From assembly GCA_949357655.1 (NCBI GenBank), contig CASHTG010000015.1:2108001-2172000 (forward strand): DNA of 64,000 nt, given 5' to 3'. Origin of the DNA: Parascedosporium putredinis (Eukaryota; Ascomycota; Sordariomycetes; Microascales; Microascaceae). A program made the translations under genes and the position numbers. Of the stretch, positions 9,604 to 20,841 are shown piece after piece (within the stretch, counting starts at the first letter, position 1; each line of letters opens with the position of its first letter). Below the pieces are notes generated by a model. The model searched no databases and was not told the origin of the DNA. It saw nothing but the letters and a program-made list of their open reading frames with translations.

Positions 9604-12600
9604 GGTGTCGACGCGCAAAAGCGAAGGTCTAAAGGGGCTTGTTCGAGACGGTAGCAAGGTAGATGGGATATGAGATGCTGTCGGGCTTGGTGTGCTCGGC
9701 GGGCTCTGAGCTGAAAGCCAAATGGATTGCCAGTCGACAGCACTCGAAAAGGAAGGATCCCGGGTTTGGCTTGGTCTGGCAGACACCGTGGAGCTCGAAG
9801 GAAATTTTCCAGCGAGCTGGAAAACAGTGCGAAGATAAATTAAAAATCAATGCTCGCCTGTTTGAACGTGATATGTGGGTGTTCGGGGGAAGTCGATTGT
9901 GCTTCGCGATGGGGACCTTCGCCTCGATATGCCAGTCGCTTTGTCAATAAACCATGAATTTTCTTGCTGCCTCTAGCCACGCCCCAAAGCTGGACGCGAG
10001 AGGAGGCGCGCCAGGTAGTTTCGTGGCCGTGCGCTGGGTGTCAACGCCACACTTCCTGGAGCTCTTACCTCCAGAATCTACGATATTAGGTCAGCATTAA
10101 GCTTGAGTTCCACAATATGCATACCACGTGGTAAAACACGTGATAGAACTGTGGCACCAGCAGCCGGCGACATCCTTGATGGGAGTGAGTGCCTACCTTG
10201 CCATGTGTACTTCGTAACTCCCAGTAAAATTGGGAGGTATTATTATCCCCCAAAGGCTCACATCATTTGTGCCAAGGACCAGACCTGGGCCCCGCTGAAT
10301 AATCATACATCATCGCTGACCATCGCCTATTACGAGTCTAGTGTTGCTGGTATGTTTTAGCTCCTCCGGTCCTCGGTGGAAGGGTTGAGGGGCAGGTCAA
10401 CATATCTTCTGTGGTGGGGTTGTCCGTCCGTTTCATGCCTCTTAGCCTGGCTATGAGGGCAAGGTTGCGGACAACCATTGGCACGATCAACACAGCTCGT
10501 GATTTGAAGATTTTGATAATAACGTAATGCTACAATCCAATTCCAGGTTTGGGAGATGTTGGTCAGTTCCCACGTATGAGTAATGGTGGGCTACGGCGGG
10601 GTGTTGTTCGGCGCTCTGCCTACGTCCATGTGAAGCGACAGGTCAAACACTCCTATATTCTTCCTCTTCTGTCCGCGAGATATCACTTAATGCATCTTCT
10701 TGTTGGTTCAGGTGCTCCGGACTCCCGTTGCCACCATTGAGTCATCTCATGAAGATTATGTAGGAGAAAAAGTTGCCGTTCGTGAAGCTTGCCTTGCCAA
10801 GCGCTGGCCAAACAGATAGTGGCCGCACCTCGATTCACGAAGAGGGAAAAAAATCAGTGGTCCCAAGCATCTAAGGGTATTTGCGGGAGGGGGTTATTGA
10901 ATTCAGCCGGCTAGGTTCATGTTTACAGGCTTTTTCTGCTTCCACAAGCCGCATGGCACTGAGATATTTTCTGGCGCTTTGCCTTGCCTCTTTTGCCCAA
11001 CCCATCAATTTTCCCCTCCCCTCAATCGGACAAACATGCCGCCTCTTGCGTGGGAAACCCCCACCATCAAAGCTCCCCGCCCCATTTTGTCGGAAGCAAA
11101 AGAAACCCCACCATAGCTCCTCTGAGAGGATGGGGCCTGCAGACTATGCTCCATTCGTCAGGTTCGGAACCCTTTAAACACAAGGTAGCGTGGGGCAACA
11201 AAGAACCATTGGAGGGCTTGTTGCTCTTGCTCGCCTCAATCGGCGGTGCAACTTATCATTTGCCGCTGTGATGAGGGGCCTCAGAAGGGAGGTTTGCTCG
11301 AGCACCAAGCAACGGATCAAAGGTTTCACATGAGGCCTTTCTTTCTTCGCTTTCTACCTTGCTTTTTGTTCAGTTTTTTTTTTTTTTTTGCCCTCCCCCT
11401 CTTCTCCCACTCCTCCCCCAAGTCCAAGATCGAATTGCCGGGTGTCCCTTCCCATAGCTCGGGAAAGCCGTTGGACATACCATACAGACTCCTCTCTACT
11501 GTCTCTCGAGGTGGGTAACTAAAAGTCGATCAGGTTGCGCTCAATTGTATCCCAGCGGCAGAATTACCCGGACATCCGTGCAAGCATTGATCCTTACCCG
11601 GGCCTTTTAAAAGCCAGAGAGGGCCCGAGGAGTGGAGATTAGACATTCGTGTAGAGGTCGAAAAGGGAGGAAAGGAAGACATCTATGGGAAACAATATTT
11701 CAAATCGCGAGCCTCTAGGTCAGCTACGTTTTGGGGGAACAGTATGTTGGAGCTGTTGAGGACGAATATTGGTTACGAAATAGCCTAGCCTAATGGGAGG
11801 GCTCTGAATGAACGAAGGCGAGGCCTGCTACGGTATCTACATGGAAATATACGGGGTCAAAGATCAACGCGACATCAGTCCATTCGCCTTTGGGGGTGTA
11901 TCGACCGAGAGATGTAGGTAATACGGAACCAAGACTAAAACTAAAATGGATGTTACCCGCCACAACGAAAAGGGCAATAATGCGTAGGATCCGTCAACGC
12001 TTCAAAACACGTAACCCCCTGGATACATACTGCCCCCTCTCGCGGGTGGTACGGAGCTCTGAAGAGGGTAGCTCTAGTATCGATCTCGGGTGGGGTGGAT
12101 AAAGAGAGGGTTGACGGTGCTCCTACTCTTTCGACCAGGAGATGCATCACAATCGACCTGCAAGCAGAGAGATTCAAGAGAGTGCAAAGACGTCGAGGGA
12201 GTGGAGATACATTGATGGTCGTGCCAGTTGCCCCTCGGAAGGTTTGAGAGCTGTTTGGGTTTTCAAGCCATCGAGCTCAAGCTGCAGAAAATGATACCAG
12301 ACGGCAGGTTCCCCCAGGTTGGCTGGTACCGGACGATTCTGCATCATTGGCCATTGGTGACACTTTTGCAGGTCTCATCCAATCCGGCTCACTAAACGCC
12401 CGCATTTTCGACATGTATAGAACAAGACATCTCAATTGATGGGATGGACCTCTAGTGGAGACGTTCGAAGGAACGTGAAGGCTCCGATGGCCAGCATCCG
12501 TCCAGATGCGAAGCACCCGCGGATGAAGTATGGCATGCTAGATATGGACGAAGAGCTTTTTCTAAGAGAAATGGCCCTGCACGATCATAGGGACCGCGAT

Positions 12601-13140
12601 GGGGAAGAATGGCCCGTTTTCTGTCGGAAGAGATGAGGCGGGCCCTGGTACAACCGGCACTCTAGTGCATCGCCAGAGTGTACATGGCCAAGCAAGTCAA
12701 GGTCCAAGATCACACACACTCTCTCACACACTCTGCACGGGGAGCGCAATCTCGGAGCTTGTTGCAAACACCTTGCCTGAGTAAGCCCCGCAACCGGTCC
12801 GGTCAGAGGAATGGTGACTCGAGGGTTAAAAAAACATCCGCTTTAAATCCTGTTGGGTGAATTGTTCCCTTTTCGAACTTCTTCCCAAACCTAATCTCCC
12901 TTTTATTCCTCAACAGTAACCTGATCGGGGTTGATCATCTCGCCTCTTCAACATTGCTTCTCTTCCATCCTTCTTTCCTTTCCCTCGAGAGCTAGCCCCT
13001 CATCTCTCCCCCTCCACATCTGTTTCTGCTATATCCCACGCCAAAACCACAGCTCCAGCCACCTTCTTGCTGGTGCCTCAATTGCAGACTTTTTCCTACT
13101 CCTTCGTGCTCAATTGCCACGATCTCTACAAACCGCCAAC
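9604..13140. other. Divergent intergenic region between NSP1 and GND1
   Basis: About 3.5 kb with no recognisable gene. Near NSP1 it contains two closely spaced CACGTG boxes (annotated separately). A pure T run lies near 11376-11390. The last 250 bases before GND1 are strongly pyrimidine-rich on the plus strand, a common feature of highly expressed fungal promoters and leaders. Open frames are short and low-complexity. Confidence 0.55.
10123..10142. promoter_or_regulatory. Paired CACGTG E-boxes upstream of NSP1
   Basis: The palindrome ACCACGTGGT (10123-10132) is followed by a second CACGTG at 10137-10142, so the two cores are 12 bases apart centre to centre, about one helical turn. They lie about 520 bases upstream of the NSP1 start. 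CACGTG is the core site of fungal bHLH factors such as Cbf1. Binding here is inference. Confidence 0.4.
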
Positions 13141-15300
13141 ATGTCTGGTGCTGTGTAAGTCGCTGAACCCTTTCGTTCAAGTTCGACCGCGTGTTGTGAC
13201 GACAACATTGGCCTGTGCGAAGCGAAGCAGAAAAAAATTACCCCGCCATCCCTCGTTGCTTCAGAGCCAGCCAACCCCTCCCGCCCAGTTTTGTTTGCTT
13301 CCTCTACCTTGAAGGCCTCGATCCTAGCCGGCATCGCGAACCCTTCAACCAACCGATCCCATTCCATTTTTATTGCCTGCTTTTTATCCCAAAACATCAA
13401 CCTGTTTCCAAGCGTCGCGCATCTCTTCTTCATCGCTTATCTCTTGAGACGATGGAGCTGAGAGTCAAGGCCTTGCCCCACCATCTAACTTTGGACACCT
13501 AATCATGCCATCCCCAATCCCAGAGCTCGTCTTGCCAGCTTGAACTCTCAAGTGGGCGGTCGGGCAAGACAGTCTCCTTCCGAAACCGCGAACGTCGAGA
13601 ATGCTGACTCTTTCGAAAGCGCTGATCTTGGCCTTATTGGCCTTGCCGTCATGTAAGTCGTCTCCCAATCCCTAGCTGCAACATGCCGAATCGAGCTCCC
13701 GCCTTTGTTGGCAGGAAACTTGTGATGGCTCGTGCGACGGAATGGAATCTAACACGCAGTATCTAGGGGCCAGAATTTGATTCTGAACATGGCCGACCAC
13801 GGATTTACCATCTGCGCCTTCAACCGAACCATCTCCAAGGTCGACCGCTTCCTCGCCAATGAGGCCAAGGGCAAGCCCATTGTAGGCGCCCACACCCTCA
13901 GGAGTTCATCTCCAAGCTCAAGAAGCCCCGCAGGGTCATGCTTCTTGTGCAGGCCGGAAAGGCCGTGGATGACTGGATCGAGAGCCTCCTCCCTCTTCTT
14001 GAGCGTGGTGACATCATCATCGATGGTGGTAACTCTCATTTCCCCGACTCCAACCGCAGGACCCGATACCTCTCTGCCAAGGGCATCCGCTTTGTCGGCT
14101 CCGGTGTTTCCGGTGGTGAGGAGGGCGCTCGATTCGGCCCCTCCATGATGCCCGGTGGTAACGAGGAGGCCTGGCCCTTCATCAAGGACATCTTCCAGTC
14201 CATTGCCGCCAAGAGTGACGGCGAGGCCTGCTGTGAGTGGGTCGGTGACGAGGGTGCCGGTCACTACGTCAAGATGGTCCACAACGGTATTGAGTACGGT
14301 GACATGCAGCTTATCTGCGAGGTAGGTGCCCCTAACCCCTCCCCACGCTCAAGGAGCCCTGCGCGGTATATAACTGCAGAAATTGGTCGGAATCCCCTAT
14401 TTGCTAATACGGCGAGAATAACAGGCGTACGACATCATGAAGCGAGGTCTTGGTATGACCGGCAAGGAGATTGGTGACACATTCGCCAAGTGGAACAAGG
14501 GCGTCCTCGACTCCTTCCTGATTGAGATCACCAGGGATATTCTTTACTATAATGATGAGGATGGCACTCCTCTTGTCGAGAAGATTCTTGACAAGGCCGG
14601 CCAGAAGGGAACTGGCAAGTGGACTTCCGTCAACGCTCTTGACTTGGGCATGCCCGTCACCCTCATTGCCGAGGCCGTGCTTTCCCGCTGCTTGTCGGGC
14701 ATCAAGGAGGAGCGCTCTATCGCGTCCACTAAGCTCGAGTACGTTGGTCGTGTCAACACCTTTGAGGGTAACAAGGAACAGTTCCTTGAGGATCTCGAGC
14801 AGGCTCTCTACGCGTCCAAGATCATCTCGTATGCTCAGGGTTTCATGCTCATGCAGGAGGCCGCCAAGGAGTACGGCTGGAAGCTCAACAAGCCTTCTAT
14901 CGCCCTCATGTGGCGTGGTGGTTGCATCATCCGCTCCGTCTTCCTCAAGGATATCACCGCTGCCTACCGCAAGAACCCTGATCTCCAGAACCTTCTCTTC
15001 GATGATTTCTTCAACAAGGCTATCCACGAGGCTCAGCCCGGCTGGCGAGACGTCGTCGCCAAGTCCGCACTTCTTGGCATTCCCACCCCCGCCTTCTCCA
15101 CTGCCCTCTCGTGGTTTGACGGATACAGGACCAAGGACCTGCCTGCCAACCTTCTTCAGGCCCAGCGCGACTACTTCGGCGCCCACACCTTCCGCATCAA
15201 GCCGGAGGCTGCCAGCGCCAAGTACCCCGAGGGCCAAGACATCCACGTCAACTGGACTGGCCGTGGTGGCAACGTCTCTGCCTCCACCTACCAGGCGTAA
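13141..15300 (+). CDS. GND1: 6-phosphogluconate dehydrogenase, decarboxylating (one probable frameshift error)
   Basis: Four exons: 13141-13154, 13620-13652, 13767-14321 and 14425-15300. The first two are tiny and together encode MSGAVADLGLIGLAVM, split across GT|C and AT|G; intron 1 is unusually long at 465 nt. The product of about 492 residues has the N-terminal NADP-binding Rossmann motif (GLAVMGQNL), FVGSGVSGGEEGARFGPSMM, and the catalytic Lys near residue 184 in GHYVKMVHNGIEYGDMQ. The C-terminal helical domain runs to the stop. The enzyme converts 6-phosphogluconate to ribulose 5-phosphate, CO2 and NADPH in the cytosolic pentose phosphate pathway. One base is missing in the C run at 13895-13897, shifting the frame after VGAHT; restoring it gives QEFISKLKKPRRVMLL and correct phase at all later junctions. 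Confidence 0.95.
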
Positions 15301-16101
15301 AGTGGCTACTTGTACCGTACTGGCGTTGATGGCATGAACCTGCAATGCACGGGGAGCCAGAGGAATTAGAGCGTGGCTGGCTTTTCCTTCACTTCGCTGT
15401 TTAGGTTGTCTAATCTCTGATAATGAAAAAGAGAACGGCTCTAATAGCCAGAGACTAAACCTGCTCATCAATCCGTCCGATCACGTCCCTACCCTTCTTC
15501 GATGATGGAACATCGGATCAAGGAAGGGCTAGCGTGTAAACCCGAAAAGGAGAGAGGCCACTAAAAGAATGAAGGAACTACAAAAATTGCATGCCGTGCG
15601 TAGGGCCTACCTCGGGAGGAATCAATCACTGTTATAGTCTTTTTTGTTTAAACCACTCGTCGGGGTTGGGTAATGGTGGCATCTTCGCTCGCGGAGTTTG
15701 CGTAGATAAGCGTTGCTAAACTGAAGTTCGTAAGAAATAAAAATAAAAAGAAGGATTTCATCTATATCTCCTCTCGGCTGAAATGTGGTCCAAGTCGAAC
15801 TGAGGGTCCTTTTGTCTGAATATTTTTCTTCTCCCTTCCTTTTCGTCAACCATGCTGATCATTCTGCTTTTTTCATCACTCGTGTCCCAGAGGACTTTGA
15901 AAACAGGGCGCCTCCAAATCCCTATCCTAGAGTCTTGCCCCTCAGGTGGGTGGGTAGCTGTCAAAGGCAAGGCTGCGACGCGACTACTTCTACATACAAT
16001 CGGTTTCCTCGCCCTTCCTCTAGTTCCGATATTCTCTTCAATTGTCCTGAGAGGAAGAAATGTTTTGGGCCAACGAGACCTTTTTTCTTTTTTCCCCGAC
16101 C
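15301..16101. other. Convergent 3' region between GND1 and GCD11
   Basis: About 800 bases of 3' flanks. It includes A/T-rich stretches near 15640 and 15735 that could serve polyadenylation. No gene is seen. Confidence 0.55.
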
Positions 16102-17783
16102 TTAGCTCGTGGTAGGCTCGAGCGTGACACCACTAAAGTAGTGAAAAAGTTAGTAGAGTTGGGGGAAGGGGAAATCAGGAAAGTAAGGACACTTACGCAA
16201 CAATGGTAGCCCATCCGATCAACCGCCAGTGCTTCTCGATACGACGGCTGAGAGCAACCTTCTCGCCAATGTTGGTGCAAGCTGGGGTGGTGAGGACAAG
16301 CTTCGCAGCGTCGTTCTTGTGGGCAGAAATCTTGGCACCGGTGGATGTGGAACCAATGTTGACCATGATGACTTCGTTCTTGGAGAGCTTCGCAACCTTG
16401 GCCTGCTTGCCATCGGCTGTGCGGACACCGAGGAGACGGCGGAGGAGGTAGAAGTTGATTTCGATTTCGCTGTAGATCTCGGGAAGACGGCCTTTCAGGC
16501 CCAAGACGTGGCCGACGAGGCGATCGGCTCGACAGAGAGTGGGATCGATGCGGGTACCGACACCAATCAGACCACCGGGGACGGCATACTTGAGATCGTT
16601 GGCCTCAGAGTTCAGGGTGACGATGCGACTGAAGATTGGCTTGCACTGAAGTGCACCCTTGTCGTCACGAGTGACGATACCGGGTCGGATCTCGACCTCG
16701 TCACCCAACTTTAGCACACCGTGGAGAATACTGCCACCGGCGACACCACCCTTAAGCTCGTGGATCTCAGCACCAGGCTTGTTGACGTCAAAAGATCGAA
16801 TGACAATCATGTAGGGATCCAGCGTGAAGTCTCGTGGGGGATGGGGATGGTATTGACGATGGAATCGAGGACGGAATCAATGTTGAACTTGAGCTGAGCA
16901 GAGATGGGAATGATGGGCGACTTGCCAGCTACGGTACCCCTGATGAACTTGAGGATGGACTGGTAGTGTTGCTCGGCGGCTTCTTGCCGCATGAGATCAA
17001 CCTTGTTCTGAAGAATGATGATCTTATCCAGCTTCATAATTTCGATAGCTGCCAAGTGCTCAGAGGTCTGGGGTTGAGGGCACGATTCGTTTCCGGCGAT
17101 AAGGAGAAGGGCGGCGTCCATGACCGCGGCACCAGACAACATAGTACTCATCAGAATATCGTGACCAGGGCAGTCGACGAACCTGCATCAGTTAGTTAGC
17201 CTAAGGCGGGATCCATGCGCGAATACCCCCGCGAAGGGGAATTTCGCGAGCGTGGCAGCGGAGGGCACTTACGAGACGTGACGCAGCAACCTATAAGTAC
17301 CGCTGCATCCTTCCCGCTCACAGGGAGGATCAACCTCCTTGTCGCTCTTGTAGCTCCTGTAGCAAGTAGGCCGGGGGCAGGCCTTGTTATCACACTGGTA
17401 AATCTTGGCATTGGCGTAACCAAGCTTGATGGTAATGTTGCGAATCAGCTCGTTCTTGAAACGGACGGTCTGGACTCCCGAGATGGCCTTGACCACAGTT
17501 GACTTTCCGTGAGCGACGTGGCCGATAGTTCCAATGTTTATAGTCGCTTGCCTGGCGATAATTTCTGGGGTGAGAGGGCTGAGGGTGCCGACGTCCAGAT
17601 CCTTGGGATCTGTCTGAGGGGAAGAGGCGGTCGCTGAATGGTGGGGTCGGTAGACGTCATGGGGTTAGAAGACTTCTTCAAGGCGGGCTTGAGAGGCGCT
17701 TCGGGGGCCCCGGTATCGTCGACGGACTCGGAGTCAGAATCCGACTCGATATCGGGATCGTACTTGTCGCCGTTGGCCGACAT
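16102..17783 (-). CDS. GCD11: Translation initiation factor eIF2 subunit gamma (two probable frameshift errors)
   Basis: Three exons: 17273-17783, 16197-17182 and 16102-16132, giving about 509 residues. The N-terminus MSANGDKYDPDIESDSDSES is acidic. The GTPase domain shows G1 GHVAHGKST, G3 DCPGH, G4 NKVD and G5 SAQ. A Cys-rich insert (CDNKACPRPTC and CEREGCSGTY) is the eIF2-gamma zinc-knuckle region. The rest matches the beta-barrel domains (MIVIRSFDVNKPG, GGLIGVGTRIDPTLCRADRL, IGEKVALSRRIEKHWRLIGW). eIF2-gamma binds GTP and initiator Met-tRNA in the ternary complex. Single bases are missing in the G runs (plus strand) at 17618-17621 and 16836-16840. The last exon is only 31 nt and encodes GVTLEPTTS; reading through its intron meets TAA after two codons, so it is easily missed. 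Confidence 0.95.
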
Positions 17784-18648
17784 TATGACTCTTATTTTTT
17801 TCCTGCGATGGATGGCGGGGCAATTTTCGAAGTATGAGGGCTTGGTGTGCGTTAGGCTCTGGGGTGCGCGACTGATGTTAGCAATCAATATTTGGCAGGA
17901 TGAAGATGGAAAAATTTCAGCCCTAGTAAACAAAGAAGCTGTTAAGACGCCGAACTAACCTCAGATCCGGGATGAAAGGGTGAATTTATTTCGCGAAGGG
18001 GCAATAGTTGAATCTGGGGTCGTGAGCCGGATGAGTCTTCCTCTCGCATTACTAGTGGCGATGGGACGTGGGGCACCAAAACTTTCCCTCACAGTGGGTT
18101 GTGGCACGTGACTTATACCTCCCCGAGCTGGCCCATGGTGGGAGGAAACGCCTCCGATATCGTGAGCAGTCCATGGCCCGTCAGCATCAGGGCTCTAACA
18201 TCAGGCTAGCCATCGAGACAGTGAGGTCACTCGGCTTCCAGTCTGAGGCTGCCGTCTTCCTCCTACTTACTGCCCTGTTCAGTGTCCTTTCTGCCTTTCC
18301 CCCTTTTTTTCTCTTTTTCTTTTTAAATCCTGTCGATCAGGTCATGGCAGTATTTGGCGCATAGGTTGAATACCCCCGCATCGAGGGAGAGGATGGCTTG
18401 CATGTTTCATCTGACGAAGTAAAAGGAAATGGAAGGTCGTTCAATTCATTCATCTTGGTATTAGTCCCATGTGTGTATATATATGGGTGGCGGGAATCGG
18501 CGTGATCCATGTCTTGTTCAACCCCGAGTAAAGACCAAAACTCCATGGTGTTGATCATCCCCATTCCGTCCATCATCGACCGTGCGTGATAACGGGGATC
18601 ATCAAATGCTGTACCAAAAAAGAAACAAAAACTTTTAACGCCCGTTCC
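17784..18648. other. Region between GCD11 (upstream side) and the 3' end of LAA2
   Basis: About 865 bases holding the GCD11 promoter and the LAA2 3' flank. A CACGTG box lies at 18105-18110 within GGCACGTGAC, about 325 bases upstream of the GCD11 start. A short TA repeat lies near 18474-18483. No gene is visible. Confidence 0.5.
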
Positions 18649-20410
18649 TTATTTCCTGACTTTTCTAGCATGCTTGACCAAGTTTTCTATAACGCCTTCG
18701 AACGCTTCCCTATCGCCAATCTTTTCATCTGTTCGCTTCTGCCAGTAGTCTAACGCCTCCTTGGCTCTTGCCTGGAGTTGCGTCAGGCTGTCCAAATGGG
18801 ATTTAAGCTCACCGTTCGTCATGCCATCGAGGGCCTCGTCTGTCGTCGTACAGAGCTGCTTTGCTGATACTAGGTTAAGGTTGGGCTCGGGCGGCGGACC
18901 TTTGCGCCGCTGCGAGGCGGATGGGCCCTGAGAGTCAACAGAGGTAGACGACGCGTTGTTGCTGCCCTGCTTCAGGCGATTAACTGATCGTGACTCTGTA
19001 GATGGTCTTGGAGATACTGAGGACCCGGGCTGGAGGTTGAGCGAGGGTAATACGAGTTTCTTCTGCTTAGAAGCTGGAAGGATCTCATCTAGGTCGACGG
19101 GCACACCGAGAGAAACAAGAAACAGTCGACGGATACGAGACCGGATCCAATCCGGAGGAGATAGGGGGAGGGGCGACTAGCTGGGACCACAACGAGGCAC
19201 TCCTAGCGGTGAGGAAGACTGGCTGGTCTTTGGACACAGGAGGGAGGTGTGTGGTGTCGTGATTCTCTGGTGGGAAGAGGTAGTGTATGTAAGGATCGAG
19301 GGCGTCGGTCACCTCATCGGGCTCTAATCCTTCAAAATCGGGTATGGACTGCAAGACCAAGGGGTGTTAGCGGGATGGCGTCGCCCATGCTTGGGAAGGA
19401 TTTTGAGGCTTACGAAGGGAAGGCTGGGCACAGGGACAGCAGTGGCAGTGGGGGCAGCGGGAGCGGGCGAGGGGACAGGTTCAGGCTGTTGAAAGCCGTC
19501 CTCGAAATCATCGAAGTCGGCATCTTCAGCTCCTTCCTCAAAATCGTCAAAATCGTCTCCAAAATCATCGTCACCATCCTCGTCATCTTGTTCTCCTTCT
19601 TCTCCTGCTTCCTCTTCTTCTTCGTCTTCTTGCTCCTCTTCGTCATCCTTTTCTTCATCGCTATGCTCTTTAGGATCACGGTCTTGGGCCGAAGAAGATG
19701 TGCTGGCCACTGACTGCGAAGACAGATTCCGAGTGAGCTCGGGTGAGTGAAGAGGCTTTAGGTTCGGTGATGGTATTGACGTATCTACCAGAAACAAAAC
19801 GACGTTAATGAAAAGTTATCCTGGCTCAGCTCGCGACTCGTCAAATGGGTTGAACTCCAACCGTACCAGATTCACCACTTGAGCCCATGTCTTGTTCTTC
19901 CTCATCTGGCTTCAATACCACGTCAGGCTTCGCATCTGCTTTCTGCTCTTCCCGTAATCTTTCTTCAAATCTCGGAGAGTGGGGGCCAGTGGTGCCAGCG
20001 GACTCAATCACAACCGTTGTAGGGATCTCGGGCGAGTGAGATGAGGGAGGATGAGAGGGCGACGGATCTGACGATTCCTCTGGAATAATGGCTATCTCAT
20101 CCGGTTCGGCATCGTTCTCCCGCTTGCGGTAGGCCTCAGTGCCCGGCGTCTCGCCATACGCGGGCTCGGTGGTAACCTTCTCCACCCGGGTCTTGGGAAT
20201 CGGCGAGTTGCGTGCAGGGCTTGCAGGTGCTGATTTGGCATCAGAGAAGTGGTCTTCCGAGTCCGAGGTTTCTAATGCGCTGCGTCAGTAAGAGTACTAG
20301 CAGTACAGTACTTGGAGAAGTAGCGCGTCATATGCACCTAAGTCATGAGCTCCAGGGTCAGCATCATCCGTCTTTCTTGGCGGAGCAAGCTTGTCCGGAG
20401 TAGTAGCCAT
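18649..20410 (-). CDS. LAA2: AP-1 accessory protein of the LAA2 family (one probable frameshift error)
   Basis: Four exons: 20338-20410, 19867-20271, 19414-19784 and 18649-19348, about 515 residues. The protein is mostly disordered. It starts MATTPDKLAPPRK, has a SDSEDHFSDA segment, then a very acidic central stretch with DDFGDDFDDFEEG and DADFDDFEDGF. These acidic-phenylalanine motifs resemble adaptin-ear ligands. A conserved block, SIPDFEGLEPDEVTDALDPY, and a helical C-terminus (HLDSLTQLQARAKEALDYW) follow. The domain order fits the fungal family containing yeast Laa2 (YBL010C), which helps recruit Laa1 and AP-1 to clathrin-coated Golgi/endosome membranes. A frameshift lies at the G run 19164-19168; here one base is extra (or two are missing), and correcting it gives SPPDWIRSRIRRLFLVSLG in frame with the C-terminus. 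The function is by family resemblance. Confidence 0.75.
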
Positions 20411-20751
20411 GATATGTGAAAATGAGCTTGTATTTTTGGTGCGAGCGTTGTTCAAAGTGTTGGTTATTGCTCGGCGCTATGGCCTGGATCTCAATAAGTT
20501 TCAGGTTATCATTCCCTTGGCTTGCACGAGGAGGAGGATATCTAGCTGTGCCTAGGTTAACCTGGGACAAAAAGGGCGGTTCTTTGACCAGAGGCGAGCT
20601 GTGATGACCCCTGATCTCGAATCAGGTTTCCCGTACCACCAGTGCTGTCGTTCGTGCTGTACTGGGCCCGAAGGGTAAACTTCGGCAGCAGTATCTCACG
20701 CTGTATTCCAGGGGAATAAATGCAACAATACGCGAGTCGAATCGCATCGAG
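20411..20751. other. Region between LAA2 and tRNA-Cys
   Basis: About 340 bases that should contain the LAA2 promoter and 5' leader. No other feature is recognised. Confidence 0.5.
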
Positions 20752-20836
20752 GGACAGATAGCTCAGTGGTAGAGCGAAGGATTGCAGTCCCACTGCGAAT
20801 ATCCTTAGGTCGCGTGTTCGATCCACGCTCGGTCCT
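20752..20836 (+). tRNA. tRNA-Cys (anticodon GCA) with a 13-nt intron
   Basis: A complete cloverleaf folds from these 85 bases. The acceptor arm is GGACAGA/TCGGTCC (one A-G mismatch at the fifth pair, 20756 against 20831) with discriminator T20836. The D arm is GCTC-AGTGGTA-GAGC, the anticodon stem AAGGA/TCCTT, the variable loop AGGTC, and the T arm GCGTG-TTCGATC-CACGC. The anticodon GCA is at 20784-20786. An intron at 20788-20800 follows base 37, the usual place for eukaryotic tRNA introns. Internal A box and B box (GTTCGATCC, 20816-20824) are present, and a TTTT terminator follows. The mature tRNA would be 72 nt before CCA addition. Confidence 0.9.
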
Positions 20837-20837
20837 C

Positions 20838-20841
20838 TTTT
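20838..20841 (+). terminator. RNA polymerase III terminator of tRNA-Cys
   Basis: TTTT begins two bases after the tRNA discriminator base and is followed by a second TTTT, the normal Pol III stop signal. Confidence 0.8.

Noticed and set aside
14404..15471. 355-codon minus-strand frame opposite GND1
   Set aside because: Antisense shadow of the strongly codon-biased GND1 exon 4; the plus strand is an unmistakable 6-phosphogluconate dehydrogenase.
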